Positions 7,959-17,618 of a stretch of DNA of 59,469 nt are shown here, one piece after another. A program made the translations under genes and the position numbers. The DNA comes from Hahella ganghwensis DSM 17046 (lineage in GTDB: Bacteria > Pseudomonadota > Gammaproteobacteria > Pseudomonadales > Oleiphilaceae): assembly GCF_000376785.1 (NCBI RefSeq), contig NZ_AQXX01000104.1:1-59469 (forward strand), read 5' to 3'. A model generated the notes under the pieces. The model saw only the letters and a program-made list of their open reading frames with translations. It was not told the origin of the DNA and searched no databases. The stretch's first letter is position 1; every line of letters starts with the position of its first letter.

Positions 7959-8368
7959 AAAAAGAGATTCGCTTAAAGCCAAAAACCAGAGGGTTTCATC
8001 TGGTTACTCGAGAGGTGTGTCAGAATCTGCCGGAAATTGAATCGATAAAAGTGGGGGTTATGCATTTGTTTATCCAGCATACCAGTGCCTCCCTGACCAT
8101 TAACGAGAATGCTGATCCCACGGTAAGGGACGACATGGAATCGCATTTCAACCAGACAGTTCCGGAAAATGCTCCATACTATAAGCATACTCTGGAAGGT
8201 GCAGATGATATGCCAGCCCATATTAAAACCGTTACAGTTGGCCATAGTATCAGTGTTCCTGTGACCGATGGACGCCTGGCATTGGGAACATGGCAGGGAA
8301 TTTACCTTGGGGAGCACCGCAATCATGGTGGCTCGCGGAGATTGGTGGCGACCCTTTGGGGCGAATAA
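7949..8368 (+). CDS. yjbQ: YjbQ family protein (UPF0047)
   Basis: This 139-residue protein of the YjbQ/UPF0047 family begins MWIQKEIRLKPKTRGFHLVT. Family signatures are HLFIQHTSASLTINENADP (about residues 44-62), a histidine-rich GHSISVPV, and GTWQGIYLGEHRNHGG near the end. Some members have secondary thiamin-phosphate synthase activity, and the physiological role is unsettled. The start is taken at the second ATG of a 17-bp-period duplication, because the protein aligns from there. TTG 7895 and the out-of-frame ATG 7932 are less likely. Thirteen bases separate it from yihY, so the two may be co-transcribed. Confidence 0.9.
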   Translation: MWIQKEIRLKPKTRGFHLVTREVCQNLPEIESIKVGVMHLFIQHTSASLTINENADPTVRDDMESHFNQTVPENAPYYKHTLEGADDMPAHIKTVTVGHSISVPVTDGRLALGTWQGIYLGEHRNHGGSRRLVATLWGE

Positions 8369-8380
8369 ATAGAGGAAGAT

Positions 8381-9703
8381 ATGTCGGAAACGAGCACAGG
8401 AAACTGGATAACACGGTTTGACAGATGGTTGTGGCAGCGCGAATCAGCCAATGATTCTAAATGGCTGAATGTCGGCTGGCATATTGCCAGAGTGCTGTTT
8501 GCGGTGGTGCGGGATCTGGTTAATGGTCACATCACCCTGCATGCCATGAGCCTTGTTTATACGACATTGCTGTCTATTGTTCCGTTCCTGGCTCTCAGTT
8601 TTTCGGTACTCAAGGGGTTTAATGTTCATCACAGCCAGTTACAACCCATGTTATTGGAACTGCTTGCCCCATTGGGGGATAAAGGGATTGAAGTCGTAGA
8701 TAATGTGCTGTCCTTTGTCGACAATATCAAGGTTGGGGTGTTGGGATCTGTTGGTCTGGGTCTGCTGATTTATACGGTTATATCCCTGGTTCAGAAAGTT
8801 GAACGCTCCTTCAATGAGATCTGGCGGGTGACACATATCCGATCGCTTGCACAGAGGTTCAGTAATTACCTGAGTGTGATACTGGTTGGTCCTCTATTGG
8901 TGTTTTCGGCTTTGGGGGCCACGGCCACGGTTGTAGGGTCGGATGTAGTGGTTCAGCTTCGTAGCGTGGAACCTTTTGGCTGGTTGTTTTCGTTCTTCAG
9001 TCGCATGACGCCATACCTCATGATCATCGGTCTGTTTACTTTTCTCTATGTCTTTATTCCCAACACTAAAGTCCGCTTGAAGTATGCATTTTTCGGTGGT
9101 TTGGTGGCGGGGGTGATCTGGCAGAGTGCTGGATTTGCCTTTACCAAAATTGTCGCCGGTTCAACCAATTATGCGGCTATTTATTCAGGGTTTGCTGTTG
9201 GCATTATTCTGTTGATCTGGATATATCTGGCCTGGCTGATACTGCTGATTGGAGCCTCCGTGGCTTTCTATGCCCAGCATTCCATGCAGATCACGCGGGA
9301 TGCAAGGCAGAAGCCCAGTGCAGAAGTTGATGAGCGCACCGGGCTTTCAATCCTGTATCGGGTGTGTCGGCACTTTGATCAGCTGGGGGGAGGAATTTCA
9401 ATTTCTGATATGGAGTCTGATCTGTCGGTTGGACCAGAGGTGATACAGCGGATGATCAACAAGTTGACCCGCTCGGGTCTGCTGGCACTCTCCGGCACTG
9501 ATAAGGATGAGCTGTTACCTGCAAAGTCCCTGGATAGAATGTTGATGAGAGAAGTCCTGACAGTTCTGCGCTCAGCTGAATCACCGCTGCCTCCGTCACT
9601 CAAGCGAGATCATGAGGTCACGGTGATGTATGACAGGCTACAGAAGTCGCTAAACGACACTCTGGAAGACATGACACTCGCCGAGTGGGTTCGTTCTTCG
9701 TGA
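8381..9703 (+). CDS. yihY: YihY/BrkB family inner-membrane protein
   Basis: This 440-residue protein starts behind GAGGAAG. After a cytoplasmic stretch of about 40 residues it has around six membrane helices (for example LVYTTLLSIVPFLALSFSVL, VGLGLLIYTVISLVQ and GIILLIWIYLAWLILLIG) up to about residue 300. The Sxx-TTLLSIVPF and FNEIWRV segments are characteristic. The roughly 140-residue C-terminal part looks like a winged-helix-type cytoplasmic domain (LSILYRVCRHFDQLGGGIS). The family was once called RNase BN in error, and its function is not established. It closely follows yjbQ. Confidence 0.92.
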   Translation: MSETSTGNWITRFDRWLWQRESANDSKWLNVGWHIARVLFAVVRDLVNGHITLHAMSLVYTTLLSIVPFLALSFSVLKGFNVHHSQLQPMLLELLAPLGDKGIEVVDNVLSFVDNIKVGVLGSVGLGLLIYTVISLVQKVERSFNEIWRVTHIRSLAQRFSNYLSVILVGPLLVFSALGATATVVGSDVVVQLRSVEPFGWLFSFFSRMTPYLMIIGLFTFLYVFIPNTKVRLKYAFFGGLVAGVIWQSAGFAFTKIVAGSTNYAAIYSGFAVGIILLIWIYLAWLILLIGASVAFYAQHSMQITRDARQKPSAEVDERTGLSILYRVCRHFDQLGGGISISDMESDLSVGPEVIQRMINKLTRSGLLALSGTDKDELLPAKSLDRMLMREVLTVLRSAESPLPPSLKRDHEVTVMYDRLQKSLNDTLEDMTLAEWVRSS

Positions 9704-9723
9704 GATAGCCAGAACCGTTCCAG

Positions 9724-12153
9724 CTATAGATCAAACTCCATTCTTGGCTGGGCATCTGCTTCCTGATCAATACCGGGAGCACACAGCAATACTCTGGAGG
9801 AATTGATGTCTCTGTCTATCAGGAAATCCTTCACCGCCTCGCCGCGGGCAGTCGAAGTTTCTTTGAGGGATTTGAGTTGCTCCTCTGAGAGTGCCTCCGG
9901 AATCTGCTCAAGGTTAAGGTCAGCGACAGTTGCGTAAGGACAGGCTTTGAGCTGGGCATCCTCTTTGTCCTTGAGGAGTTTGGCCAGCTCTTCAAGAAAT
10001 GCCTCCTGATCTTCAGCAATGGTGGTTTGCATTGGGGGGAACGCCAGGGGCTCGACTCTGACTTTCAGCATTTGTTCGCCGGCAATCTGGGCAATGCTGA
10101 CCACATTGGCATAGGGGACGAAGGTCTGCATGACATAAGTCGTCGTGGCCTTAAACAGTGCTTTTTTGAATATGATACTCAGGAAGCTACCCCAGCCGAA
10201 CTCCGGGTCGTCAATGTTTCCAGTCATGGGGACTTCCAGATCGATATTGTCCTGCCCATCCTTCAACATTCCCACAGCAACGTTCAGGGGGATTGCTCCT
10301 GCATCAGCGGTTGTGCTTTGCTGGACTTTACTGCCACTCAAATCGAATTCCCGCATGGTCAACAGAGTTTTTCCGTCAAGGATTCCCTGATCGATCGTCA
10401 TGACCACATTCATGTCCAATTGCCCGCTTTCAATGTCATAGCCCAGAGCGTTGGATACATAGGGTGAGAATGGCGGAAGTTCGGCTTCAGTAATTTCAGT
10501 ACGGGTGTCCAGGCTGAGCTTTTCCGCAAATGGATATAAGCGTGTATCTGTTTTAATAGCAGAATATTTGCTGGTTCTGCCGTCCAGTACAACGTGTATC
10601 GCCTGCTGGGGATCGCGGGTATTAACGCCTTCGACCAGCAGGGAATTGATGAACAGCGTCTGTTCCAATGAAGGAGTGACTCCGGCATCAGTCACATGGA
10701 CGCTGGATTCGCCGTCCACTGATAGCTGCTGAAGTATCACGAAGAAAGGTGAAGAAGCTGTCTCTGGTTCTATTGACTCGGAGGGAACCTCTTGAGGTTG
10801 TTCACCCTCTGTCTGCCCGTCAGTTGTTTGTTCCTCAGCTTCTTGGCTGGTCGCTGTTTCCGGTTTCGGGTCGAAGGTCACCAGAGTGGTTACCCGGCGT
10901 TCCTGGTCGAGCAAAATCTGGGAATTAAGATCGCTCAGTCGAATCTGGTTGATTTCCGCACCTTCTCCTGAGACATCTATTTTCTCAACGATCAGACTGC
11001 CAATTTGCAACAGAGCCGGCAACTGGCCACTCTCATGACTGGTTTGTGAGACTGTGAGCCCACTGCTGCTGACCTGACCGATGGACAGGTTAAAGTCTGA
11101 CCCGAATGCGGAGGTTTGTAGCGGTGATATTTCAAGTGAATCCCAGGAAGCCAGCAGATTCTTACCGGACAGGTCACTTATGCGGCTATTAAGACTATTC
11201 AGGCTGCCCTCGAGTACCAGAGCAATGTCACCCTCGTTGGGCACTTTCAGTTGAAGAGAATTAAGTCCAAGTTGAGTTCGTTCACTTTCGATGGCAAGGT
11301 CCGCGGCTGGGAGAGATAAACGGTCAAGGTCAAACTGTTTGGTTGTTGCCGTCACAACCAGGTTGTCAGGTTTTTGATTGACGACCACCTCACCTACCAA
11401 TGTCAGGTTCACATTGCCCTGATTCATAGGGGAAGGGACATAATGGGAGAATTGTTCAAGACTGGCGGTCAGGAGTTTTATATCCAGCCAGATCAGTAAC
11501 TGTTCCGGTTCGTAGCGAAAAGATGAGCCCAGGTCCAGGGTGGCGCCATTCACAATCGCTGATAAAGACGCATTCCCTTTCCAGTTAAGTCCCTGACCCT
11601 CGATGTTATTCACTCTGACTTCATTAAGTGTCAGTTCGTCATGCAATTGCGTATCGCTTGCATCTGCTCCCAGCCGGGTAATATTGATCTGGCTGTCGGT
11701 GAAAAGGATAGAAGGCAGAAGAATATTCCAGGGCTCTGCCTCAGAATTATCCGGAGCGCTTTCCTCTTCGACAGATGCCTGATCGTTCACTTTGACCCCG
11801 GCGATCTGCCAGCCGTCTGACAGTTGGGTGATGTCCAGATGTAATCCGTTGATCTCAATCAGATCCACGACAACATTTTTTTCAAATAAAGGCAGCAGTG
11901 ACAATGTCAGCCTGAAGCCGTCCAGCTTAAATTCAAGATTATTATCCAGAGTGACTTTCAGTTCTTCAGCACCGACAGTCGTCGTAAAAGGATTCAGGGT
12001 CAGGGATTCGGCACTGAATGTGGCACCATGTTCTGCAAAAAAGTCTTCCAGTACTGACTTGGCTATGATGGGGGTCAGTCCCCAGATAATCAGTAAAAGG
12101 CTAACCAATACAATAAATAGCGTCAGAATAGTGCGTCTTATGATGCGCTGCAT
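9724..12153 (-). CDS. DUF748 / AsmA-like envelope protein
   Basis: This 809-residue protein starts behind AAGGA. One N-terminal membrane anchor (LTLFIVLVSLLLIIWGLTPI, residues 9-28) precedes a long beta-rich periplasmic region. Typical DUF748 features are TLNPFTTTVGAEELKV near residue 55, a low-complexity Glu/Gln/Thr spacer around residues 430-465, and a C-terminal ARGEAVKDFLIDRDI near residues 770-784. DUF748 proteins belong to the AsmA/TamB-like superfamily of bridge-like envelope proteins, so an envelope lipid or assembly role is plausible but unproven here. It is monocistronic, and candidate operator palindromes lie 140-190 bases upstream. Confidence 0.85.
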   Translation of the reverse strand: MQRIIRRTILTLFIVLVSLLLIIWGLTPIIAKSVLEDFFAEHGATFSAESLTLNPFTTTVGAEELKVTLDNNLEFKLDGFRLTLSLLPLFEKNVVVDLIEINGLHLDITQLSDGWQIAGVKVNDQASVEEESAPDNSEAEPWNILLPSILFTDSQINITRLGADASDTQLHDELTLNEVRVNNIEGQGLNWKGNASLSAIVNGATLDLGSSFRYEPEQLLIWLDIKLLTASLEQFSHYVPSPMNQGNVNLTLVGEVVVNQKPDNLVVTATTKQFDLDRLSLPAADLAIESERTQLGLNSLQLKVPNEGDIALVLEGSLNSLNSRISDLSGKNLLASWDSLEISPLQTSAFGSDFNLSIGQVSSSGLTVSQTSHESGQLPALLQIGSLIVEKIDVSGEGAEINQIRLSDLNSQILLDQERRVTTLVTFDPKPETATSQEAEEQTTDGQTEGEQPQEVPSESIEPETASSPFFVILQQLSVDGESSVHVTDAGVTPSLEQTLFINSLLVEGVNTRDPQQAIHVVLDGRTSKYSAIKTDTRLYPFAEKLSLDTRTEITEAELPPFSPYVSNALGYDIESGQLDMNVVMTIDQGILDGKTLLTMREFDLSGSKVQQSTTADAGAIPLNVAVGMLKDGQDNIDLEVPMTGNIDDPEFGWGSFLSIIFKKALFKATTTYVMQTFVPYANVVSIAQIAGEQMLKVRVEPLAFPPMQTTIAEDQEAFLEELAKLLKDKEDAQLKACPYATVADLNLEQIPEALSEEQLKSLKETSTARGEAVKDFLIDRDINSSRVLLCAPGIDQEADAQPRMEFDL

Positions 12154-12295
12154 TTTGAGTCCTTAATGAAACCCTGTTTTTGTTTGGAAGGCTTCGTTAA
12201 GCGTGCCAACTTTTTTGCAGAATGAAAAGCTGATTTAGCGACTGTGTACGTGGGATGAAGATGACAGGGATCGAACAAGGGAACTGACAGCTGAG

Positions 12296-12310
12296 TCGTT
12301 CATTGAACGA
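12296..12310. promoter_or_regulatory. 15-bp palindrome upstream of the DUF748 gene
   Basis: TCGTTCA and TGAACGA flank one central base, a perfect 7-1-7 dyad. It lies about 145 bases upstream of the DUF748 start, in the gap before the next small gene. A second compact dyad, ATGATTATCAT, lies at 12337-12347 and resembles only the core of a Fur box. No regulator is assigned. Confidence 0.35.
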
Positions 12311-12428
12311 TCGACTGACATAAAAAATGGAGAGAGATGATTATCATCGCCTCCCTGCGGTGATCAAAGTCTACGGTGATCTAAAAAGGACGTCCCTGCA
12401 AGATGACGAGGAGGGGTCTCTGTAAAGA

Positions 12429-12629
12429 TCAGCGCCTGGAAATTTCGCCCAACACTTCGCAGCGCTCAAGAATCATGCGCTCATAATCTGCTGTCAGATT
12501 ACTCTCTATAGACGAAAGCTGTTTGCGGCTGTCCAGATAGCGAATGAGACGCTGAACATCCTTGAACAATTGCTTTTCCAAACGCTCACGGGAAGTTTCA
12601 TCCCGACCCAGCCGACTTTGGTGATACAT
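12429..12629 (-). CDS. Small hypothetical protein, charged and helical
   Basis: About 66 residues, starting MYHQSRLGRDE. An ATG at 12638 is possible, but AGGATG sits at proper spacing for the ATG at 12629. The protein is almost entirely predicted helix, with alternating charged and hydrophobic residues (LEKQLFKDVQRLIRYLDSR), and has no membrane segment or known motif. I do not recognise the family. It stands alone between two envelope genes. Confidence 0.6.
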   Translation of the reverse strand: MYHQSRLGRDETSRERLEKQLFKDVQRLIRYLDSRKQLSSIESNLTADYERMILERCEVLGEISRR

Positions 12630-12638
12630 TGAGGTCAT

Positions 12639-12954
12639 CCTGTTAACACTCTGTTACGTTTTTGTCAATTCTATCTATGTGCAAAAAAATGTCAAAAAAT
12701 ATTCAAAAGTTATAGTCCTTATGGTCTATTTTCCCGATAAACGGTTACTTTTTGATTAAAAATTGAACGCTTATAGCTTAGCAGACTTAGACGGTGCGTA
12801 AAAAGTGATCATTACTGAGCGGCTGTTAGAAGCCCCTGAACGGTTAATGCTTAAATAGCTTTAACATTTCGCCCCCCGGACTTCTGTCTGTCGGGTTTCT
12901 AATAAAAAGTACTTTGATAGAGAAGGTACTTGAGAGAAGACGCCCTGAATGGCT
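12639..12954. other. AT-rich intergenic region, no gene seen
   Basis: This 316-base gap precedes the small hypothetical gene (read leftwards) and follows the DUF445 gene. It is AT-rich, with A/T runs at about 12685-12720, and may hold the promoter of the small gene. An imperfect GC hairpin (cccggac...gtcggg, about 12875-12896) could be a weak terminator. No ORF with coding character is visible. Confidence 0.5.
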
Positions 12955-14178
12955 TCAGAACGTCCAGTCGAAAATAAAAATCAGTTGTAGCAACCCAGCC
13001 AGTGCGCCAAGGACGCCACCGATAGCAATAAGCTTGATTTCATCTTCTTGAAAGCAGGGCCGGAGAAGGTCTTGGAACTCTCCGGGAGACAGCGCTTCCA
13101 TCCTGGCTCGCATAATACGCTCAACAGCTTCTGCCCGTTCTTGGTTGAACATCGGGTCATTCAACATCTCAGATGAAATCTCAACGGCTCTGTCGCCGAC
13201 TTTCATCTTAAGGTCTGCAAATTTCTTGGGCCCCAGTGCAATCTGGGTGAGGGGTTTGCTGATACCGACGGTATCATCGACTATGGGTTTAACGTGTTTC
13301 TTGATAAGACTTCTGGTTCTGGCACTTTGGGGACCATTTAACATGGCATTTACGATACGGCCGACCGTCAGAATTTCGTGGGTGACAATACCACAGAAAG
13401 AACCGGCCACTTCCTTCTGGCGCTTGAGGAATAGCCCATGGAGACGAATAGGGCCGATCTTTATCGGGTGCAGAGGGCGAAATATTACGTTCAGAGCAAT
13501 CCAGTTCGTGGCCCAACCTACCAGGAAACCGCATACAGGCAATACCCAAAGATTGGGGAAGAGCGCCCATAGCCCCATTTGCAGCATGCCGAATAGCAAA
13601 CCAAACCCCAGTCCACTGTTGATGATGAAGCGGAATTCCGCATCGCCGCATTCGAGAAAAATACGATTCAGTAGATGTTTGTCTGCCACTAACTGCCGGG
13701 TAACCATATCTTTGATATCCAGCAGGTCTTCCACCTGTTCGCCAATGTCCTCCACCAATTTGTCAATTAAGGAAGGTGCACTTTTCCGCACCCGGGAGTA
13801 GACCATGGACTTCATACTGGTTGGCAGGTTCTCCCAAAGTGTTGGGTGCTCGCTCAGCATGAATTCATCCACATATTCCTCAATTCTGGGCAGGACGGTG
13901 GCGACGATGTGTTCAGCAAGCACGGAGGGATCAATTTGTTCAAACACTTCCTGAACCGTGCCTATTCTGGAGATGGTGGAATCGACACTGATCACTGCCA
14001 TTCTTTCGGCTTTGGAGGGGATAATGCCCTGCCATCCGAAAATAGGTTTGAGTCCGGTGAACTCGAGAGGGTAAAAGGTGAGTTTGATGGCCAGCCAGTT
14101 GGTGCTCCAGCCGATGAATGCTGCGATTAGAGGAATACTGCCGTATTTCCAGATATCAGGGTTGGATAGCCAGTCCAT
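12955..14178 (-). CDS. DUF445 family membrane protein
   Basis: This 407-residue protein starts behind GGAG. It holds two copies of the DUF445 signature: IGWSTNWLAIKLTFYPL near residues 22-38 and VGWATNWIALNVIFRPL near residues 220-236. Each overlaps a hydrophobic segment. A third membrane helix lies at the C-terminus (LIAIGGVLGALAGLLQLIFI). Long amphipathic helical stretches separate them. DUF445 (YheB-like) proteins are membrane-associated with no settled function. It is monocistronic. Confidence 0.88.
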   Translation of the reverse strand: MDWLSNPDIWKYGSIPLIAAFIGWSTNWLAIKLTFYPLEFTGLKPIFGWQGIIPSKAERMAVISVDSTISRIGTVQEVFEQIDPSVLAEHIVATVLPRIEEYVDEFMLSEHPTLWENLPTSMKSMVYSRVRKSAPSLIDKLVEDIGEQVEDLLDIKDMVTRQLVADKHLLNRIFLECGDAEFRFIINSGLGFGLLFGMLQMGLWALFPNLWVLPVCGFLVGWATNWIALNVIFRPLHPIKIGPIRLHGLFLKRQKEVAGSFCGIVTHEILTVGRIVNAMLNGPQSARTRSLIKKHVKPIVDDTVGISKPLTQIALGPKKFADLKMKVGDRAVEISSEMLNDPMFNQERAEAVERIMRARMEALSPGEFQDLLRPCFQEDEIKLIAIGGVLGALAGLLQLIFIFDWTF

Positions 14179-14384
14179 GAAGCGGGCTCCACTTTGTTGA
14201 CAGATTTATCAGCCTGGAATTGTCATGAAAATGACATAGGTTATGCACACTAATTGTGCGATCCCGAATAGTGTCAAATTTCTGTTACACCCATAGTGGG
14301 TGACTCAGAGAGGTAATAACCTATTGATTTTTCGAATGTCGAAGCAACCTGTTTTCACGAGAATCTAAATCTGCTTCGCAAAAA

Positions 14385-14408
14385 TAGCGCCAGAACAGGC
14401 TTGGCGCT
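14385..14408 (-). terminator. Rho-independent terminator of the RND operon
   Basis: AGCGCCA (14386-14392) and TGGCGCT (14402-14408) form a 7-bp stem with a 9-base loop. On the minus strand it is followed by ATTTTTG. It lies about 50 bases past the RND permease stop. Confidence 0.7.
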
Positions 14409-14411
14409 TAA

Positions 14412-14432
14412 TTTTCCACAAAGTTATCCACA
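14412..14432 (+). promoter_or_regulatory. Pair of DnaA-box-like 9-mers
   Basis: TTTTCCACA (14412-14420) and the consensus TTATCCACA (14424-14432) lie in the same orientation, 12 bases apart, just past the RND permease gene. Both fit the DnaA-box consensus. There is no AT-rich unwinding element or dnaA gene here, so this is not an origin. It could be a titration or regulatory site, or chance. Confidence 0.4.
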
Positions 14433-14455
14433 GGCTGGATAGGATGGGATACTGT

Positions 14456-17400
14456 TTAAGTGGCTTCTGAGGGGGGAGCTGTTTTCCACCATTTCTGGCT
14501 GCGCTCAATAATGCCCTCGATTAATGACAGTATGACCGGGATCACGACCAATACCAGAATGGTGGCAAACGCGAGCCCGAAGGAAATACTGACCGCCATA
14601 GGAATCAGGAACTGTGCCTGAAGGCTGGTTTCAAACAATAGCGGCAGCAAGCCGGCGATAGTGGTCAGAGAAGTTAACAGCACGGCTCTGAGACGTTGGC
14701 AGGAGGCTTCTATCAGCGCCTGGGTTCGGGGCATTCCCTTCTGTCTCTGGTCCTGATAGAAGGTGACCAGAATTATGGAGTCATTCACCACAATCCCGGA
14801 AAGGCCAAAGAATCCGAACAAAGAAAGAATGGTGAGGTCCAGCCCCATCAGCCAGTGGCCTATAATGGCTCCGGTGAGCCCGAAGGGGATTGCGGCCATA
14901 ACGGCGAGCGGCCAGAAGTAAGAGGCAAATACCCATGCCAGAATCACATATATCAGAGAAATACCGATCACCGCGCCGAACATCATGTCCAGACCAGTAT
15001 CCCGCTGTTCTTCTGCTTTCCCCTTGAATTCATACACCAGTCCGTAGTTATTGGCGATCGCCCGCATAACGGAGGTGTCCAGTTCGTCCAGGACGGTATT
15101 GGCGTTGGTGATGCTGGCGTCCACTTCCGCTGTCACATGAATGCCGAGCTTTCCGTCGGTATGACGAAGAAGTTCCAGGCCTCTGCGGGACTCCAACTCG
15201 ATCACATTTTCAAGAAGCACGACCTCCCGCTGTGGGGTGATAATAGGGAAACTGGTCAAAGCGCTCTGATGGTCTCTTTCAGTGTCCGGCAACACGATGC
15301 GGACTTCGATTTCGTCTTCATTTTCATTGATGATCTGCAGTAACTGACCGTCGAATGCCGCGCGAAGCTGTCTGCCCACATCCGCTACGCTAAGCCCCAG
15401 CGCCTGCCCCGTGGGAGTCAGCTTATAGATGAACTGCTGTTTACCGTAGGGCAAATCATCCTGGATATTACTCGCCCCCTCAAAGGTTCGAAGAGCTGTC
15501 ATGACTTCCTCTGCGGCTGCTTTCAGACGGTCTGGTGCGGCGTTACGAAGGAATACGTCAATATCTTTGCCCGGAGGACCTCCGCGAGGGCTGGTAATGG
15601 ATAGCTGTTCGATACCATCAATTGAGGGGAGTTTGGATTCCCAGGTTTTTACGATGTCATAGTTGCGGATATTTCGTTGGTCTGGGGAGGCCAGTTCAGC
15701 CTGTACCGTCGCATACTGGTCACCACTTTGAAAGTTCTGACCACCATCAAAACTGCCGGTATTAATCCGGACCAGGGAGTGCAGCACCAGATCAGTCTCG
15801 TTTTCCTTCAGAGTTTCATTGGTTTCCCAAAGCGCCTCTTCCATCCTGTGGGCATAGGCTTCCACTTTTTCTGCTGGCGTCCCGGCGGCAAATTTAACGC
15901 TGCCAATCAGGAAAGTGTTCTCGGGCGTCGGGAAAAAAGTGAACTGTAAACGACCACTAATAAGTAACGACAAAGCAAATGCAAACAGGCAAAACACCAG
16001 GATAAGTGTATATAACCTGTTATTCAGTGCCACTGTGACCAGCGGTCGGAAACGCCGATCCCGGATATTATTGAACCAATCATCAAGTTTCTGGCGGAAG
16101 GGGCCGGGCTTTTTGTGGTGATTTCGATGAAAGCTGTGGCGCAGGTGACCTGGAAGTACCAGAAAGCTCTCTATGAGTGAGGCAATAATGACACAGATAA
16201 TGACAATGGGAATGGCTACCAGGATATTGCCAATAATGCCGCCAATGATCATCAGCGGTAAAAACGCCGCAATCGTCGTGAGTGACGACGACATGACCGG
16301 AACGAACATCCTGCGAGCACCACCCTCAGCGGCCCTGAGGGAATTCTCGCCACTGTTGTAGTGGGTGAGGGCATCCTCCCCCACGACAATGGCATCGTCG
16401 ACAATGATGCCGAGCGCCATAATCAGGGCAAACAGGCTGACCATATTGATGCTGCCGCCCGCCAGATACATCACCGCTAGAGTTCCCATGAAGGAAACCG
16501 GAATACCCAGAGCCACCCAGAAAGCGACTCGACCATTCAGAAATATAAACAGGATGCCGACCACCAGTACCAGACCGCCGAGTCCGTTTTTTAACAGAAG
16601 GCTAATTCTGTCCTCAATGAGGACATAGGCTTCACTGACCGGATGCAACTGCACAGAGGGAGGTAGAGTGGGGCGGGTGTCCTCCAGCCAGCGGTTAAAG
16701 ATATCTGCCATTTCCAGGGTATCAGCGCTCTCTGTCCGCTTGATCTGCATCAGTATCGCTGGCTCCCCTTTGTAGAAAACCTCGACAGTCTGATCCTGGG
16801 GGCGTCGTTCAATATTGGCTATATCACCAAGCCTGAGTTGCAGTCCTGTTGCAGTCGTCAGTATGGCAAGTCGACGAAATCCATCTTCATCGGTCTGTTT
16901 CTGCAGACTTCGTAGTTCACGTTCGGATTCTTTGCGTCCGGTGGTACCGGCGGGGATATCCTGACTTTGGGCAGTAATCAGGGCGCCGAGCTCCGGCAAG
17001 GAGCGCTTCAGGGCATGAAGCTGTGTACTGGGTACCTGGATGGCAATTTCTTCTTCAGGCAGTCCGACAAAGTTGATTTTGGCGATACCCTGATCGAGTA
17101 GCTCACGCTCAAACTCGCGTACCAGAGACCGTAGTTCAAAGAGGGATTCTGAAGAGGTTACTACCAGTTGCGCAACATCTTCATAACGCGTGACTTTACT
17201 GATCTGCGGGTCTTCTGAATCCGAAGGGAGATTGCGAACAACACTGACCCTCTCCTTGACCTGATCCAGTGCCAGACTCATGTCGCTGCCTTCTTCATAC
17301 TCCAACACGATGAGGGAAACACCGCGGGTGGAAGTGGAGCGCATTTCCTTTATGGAGTCCAGGTCTCTGAGTTCCTGTTCCAGTGGCGTGGTAATCGAGG

Positions 17401-17611
17401 TGGCGACATCTTCCGCCGCAGCTCCGGGCCAGATGACCCTGACAGTGATGAAATCCAGCGCGAAGTTAGGCAGAAACTGTGTATTGAGTTTGAGGAGGCC
17501 GATGATGCCAGATATCAGCATGATCAGCATCAGCAGATTAGCTGCCACTTTGTGTTGGGCAAAGCGACCGATCAGGTCAGACTGATGTTTCCCTGCATCA
17601 TCCAGATTCAT
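14456..17611 (-). CDS. RND efflux transporter permease subunit
   Basis: This 1051-residue inner-membrane transporter belongs to the AcrB/MdtBC-like HAE-RND superfamily. It shows the two-fold repeat of twelve membrane helices and two large periplasmic loops. The proton-relay pair is visible in helix 4 (ALGIIVDDAIVVGED), and helix 10-11 motifs include FGLTGAIIGHWLMG and FFGLSGIVVNDSI. It should export hydrophobic or amphiphilic compounds together with the adaptor gene just upstream (7-base gap) and an outer-membrane channel encoded elsewhere, since no TolC-like gene is here. A terminator follows. No local regulator accompanies it. Confidence 0.93.
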   Translation of the reverse strand: MNLDDAGKHQSDLIGRFAQHKVAANLLMLIMLISGIIGLLKLNTQFLPNFALDFITVRVIWPGAAAEDVATSITTPLEQELRDLDSIKEMRSTSTRGVSLIVLEYEEGSDMSLALDQVKERVSVVRNLPSDSEDPQISKVTRYEDVAQLVVTSSESLFELRSLVREFERELLDQGIAKINFVGLPEEEIAIQVPSTQLHALKRSLPELGALITAQSQDIPAGTTGRKESERELRSLQKQTDEDGFRRLAILTTATGLQLRLGDIANIERRPQDQTVEVFYKGEPAILMQIKRTESADTLEMADIFNRWLEDTRPTLPPSVQLHPVSEAYVLIEDRISLLLKNGLGGLVLVVGILFIFLNGRVAFWVALGIPVSFMGTLAVMYLAGGSINMVSLFALIMALGIIVDDAIVVGEDALTHYNSGENSLRAAEGGARRMFVPVMSSSLTTIAAFLPLMIIGGIIGNILVAIPIVIICVIIASLIESFLVLPGHLRHSFHRNHHKKPGPFRQKLDDWFNNIRDRRFRPLVTVALNNRLYTLILVFCLFAFALSLLISGRLQFTFFPTPENTFLIGSVKFAAGTPAEKVEAYAHRMEEALWETNETLKENETDLVLHSLVRINTGSFDGGQNFQSGDQYATVQAELASPDQRNIRNYDIVKTWESKLPSIDGIEQLSITSPRGGPPGKDIDVFLRNAAPDRLKAAAEEVMTALRTFEGASNIQDDLPYGKQQFIYKLTPTGQALGLSVADVGRQLRAAFDGQLLQIINENEDEIEVRIVLPDTERDHQSALTSFPIITPQREVVLLENVIELESRRGLELLRHTDGKLGIHVTAEVDASITNANTVLDELDTSVMRAIANNYGLVYEFKGKAEEQRDTGLDMMFGAVIGISLIYVILAWVFASYFWPLAVMAAIPFGLTGAIIGHWLMGLDLTILSLFGFFGLSGIVVNDSIILVTFYQDQRQKGMPRTQALIEASCQRLRAVLLTSLTTIAGLLPLLFETSLQAQFLIPMAVSISFGLAFATILVLVVIPVILSLIEGIIERSQKWWKTAPPSEAT

Positions 17612-17618
17612 ATGCCGG

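Noticed and set aside
12331-12350. Fur box upstream of the DUF748 gene
   Set aside because: Only the 11-base centre matches the 19-base consensus, and no iron-related gene is nearby.
14412-14432. Replication origin
   Set aside because: Two DnaA boxes without further boxes, an AT-rich unwinding region or replication genes do not make an origin.
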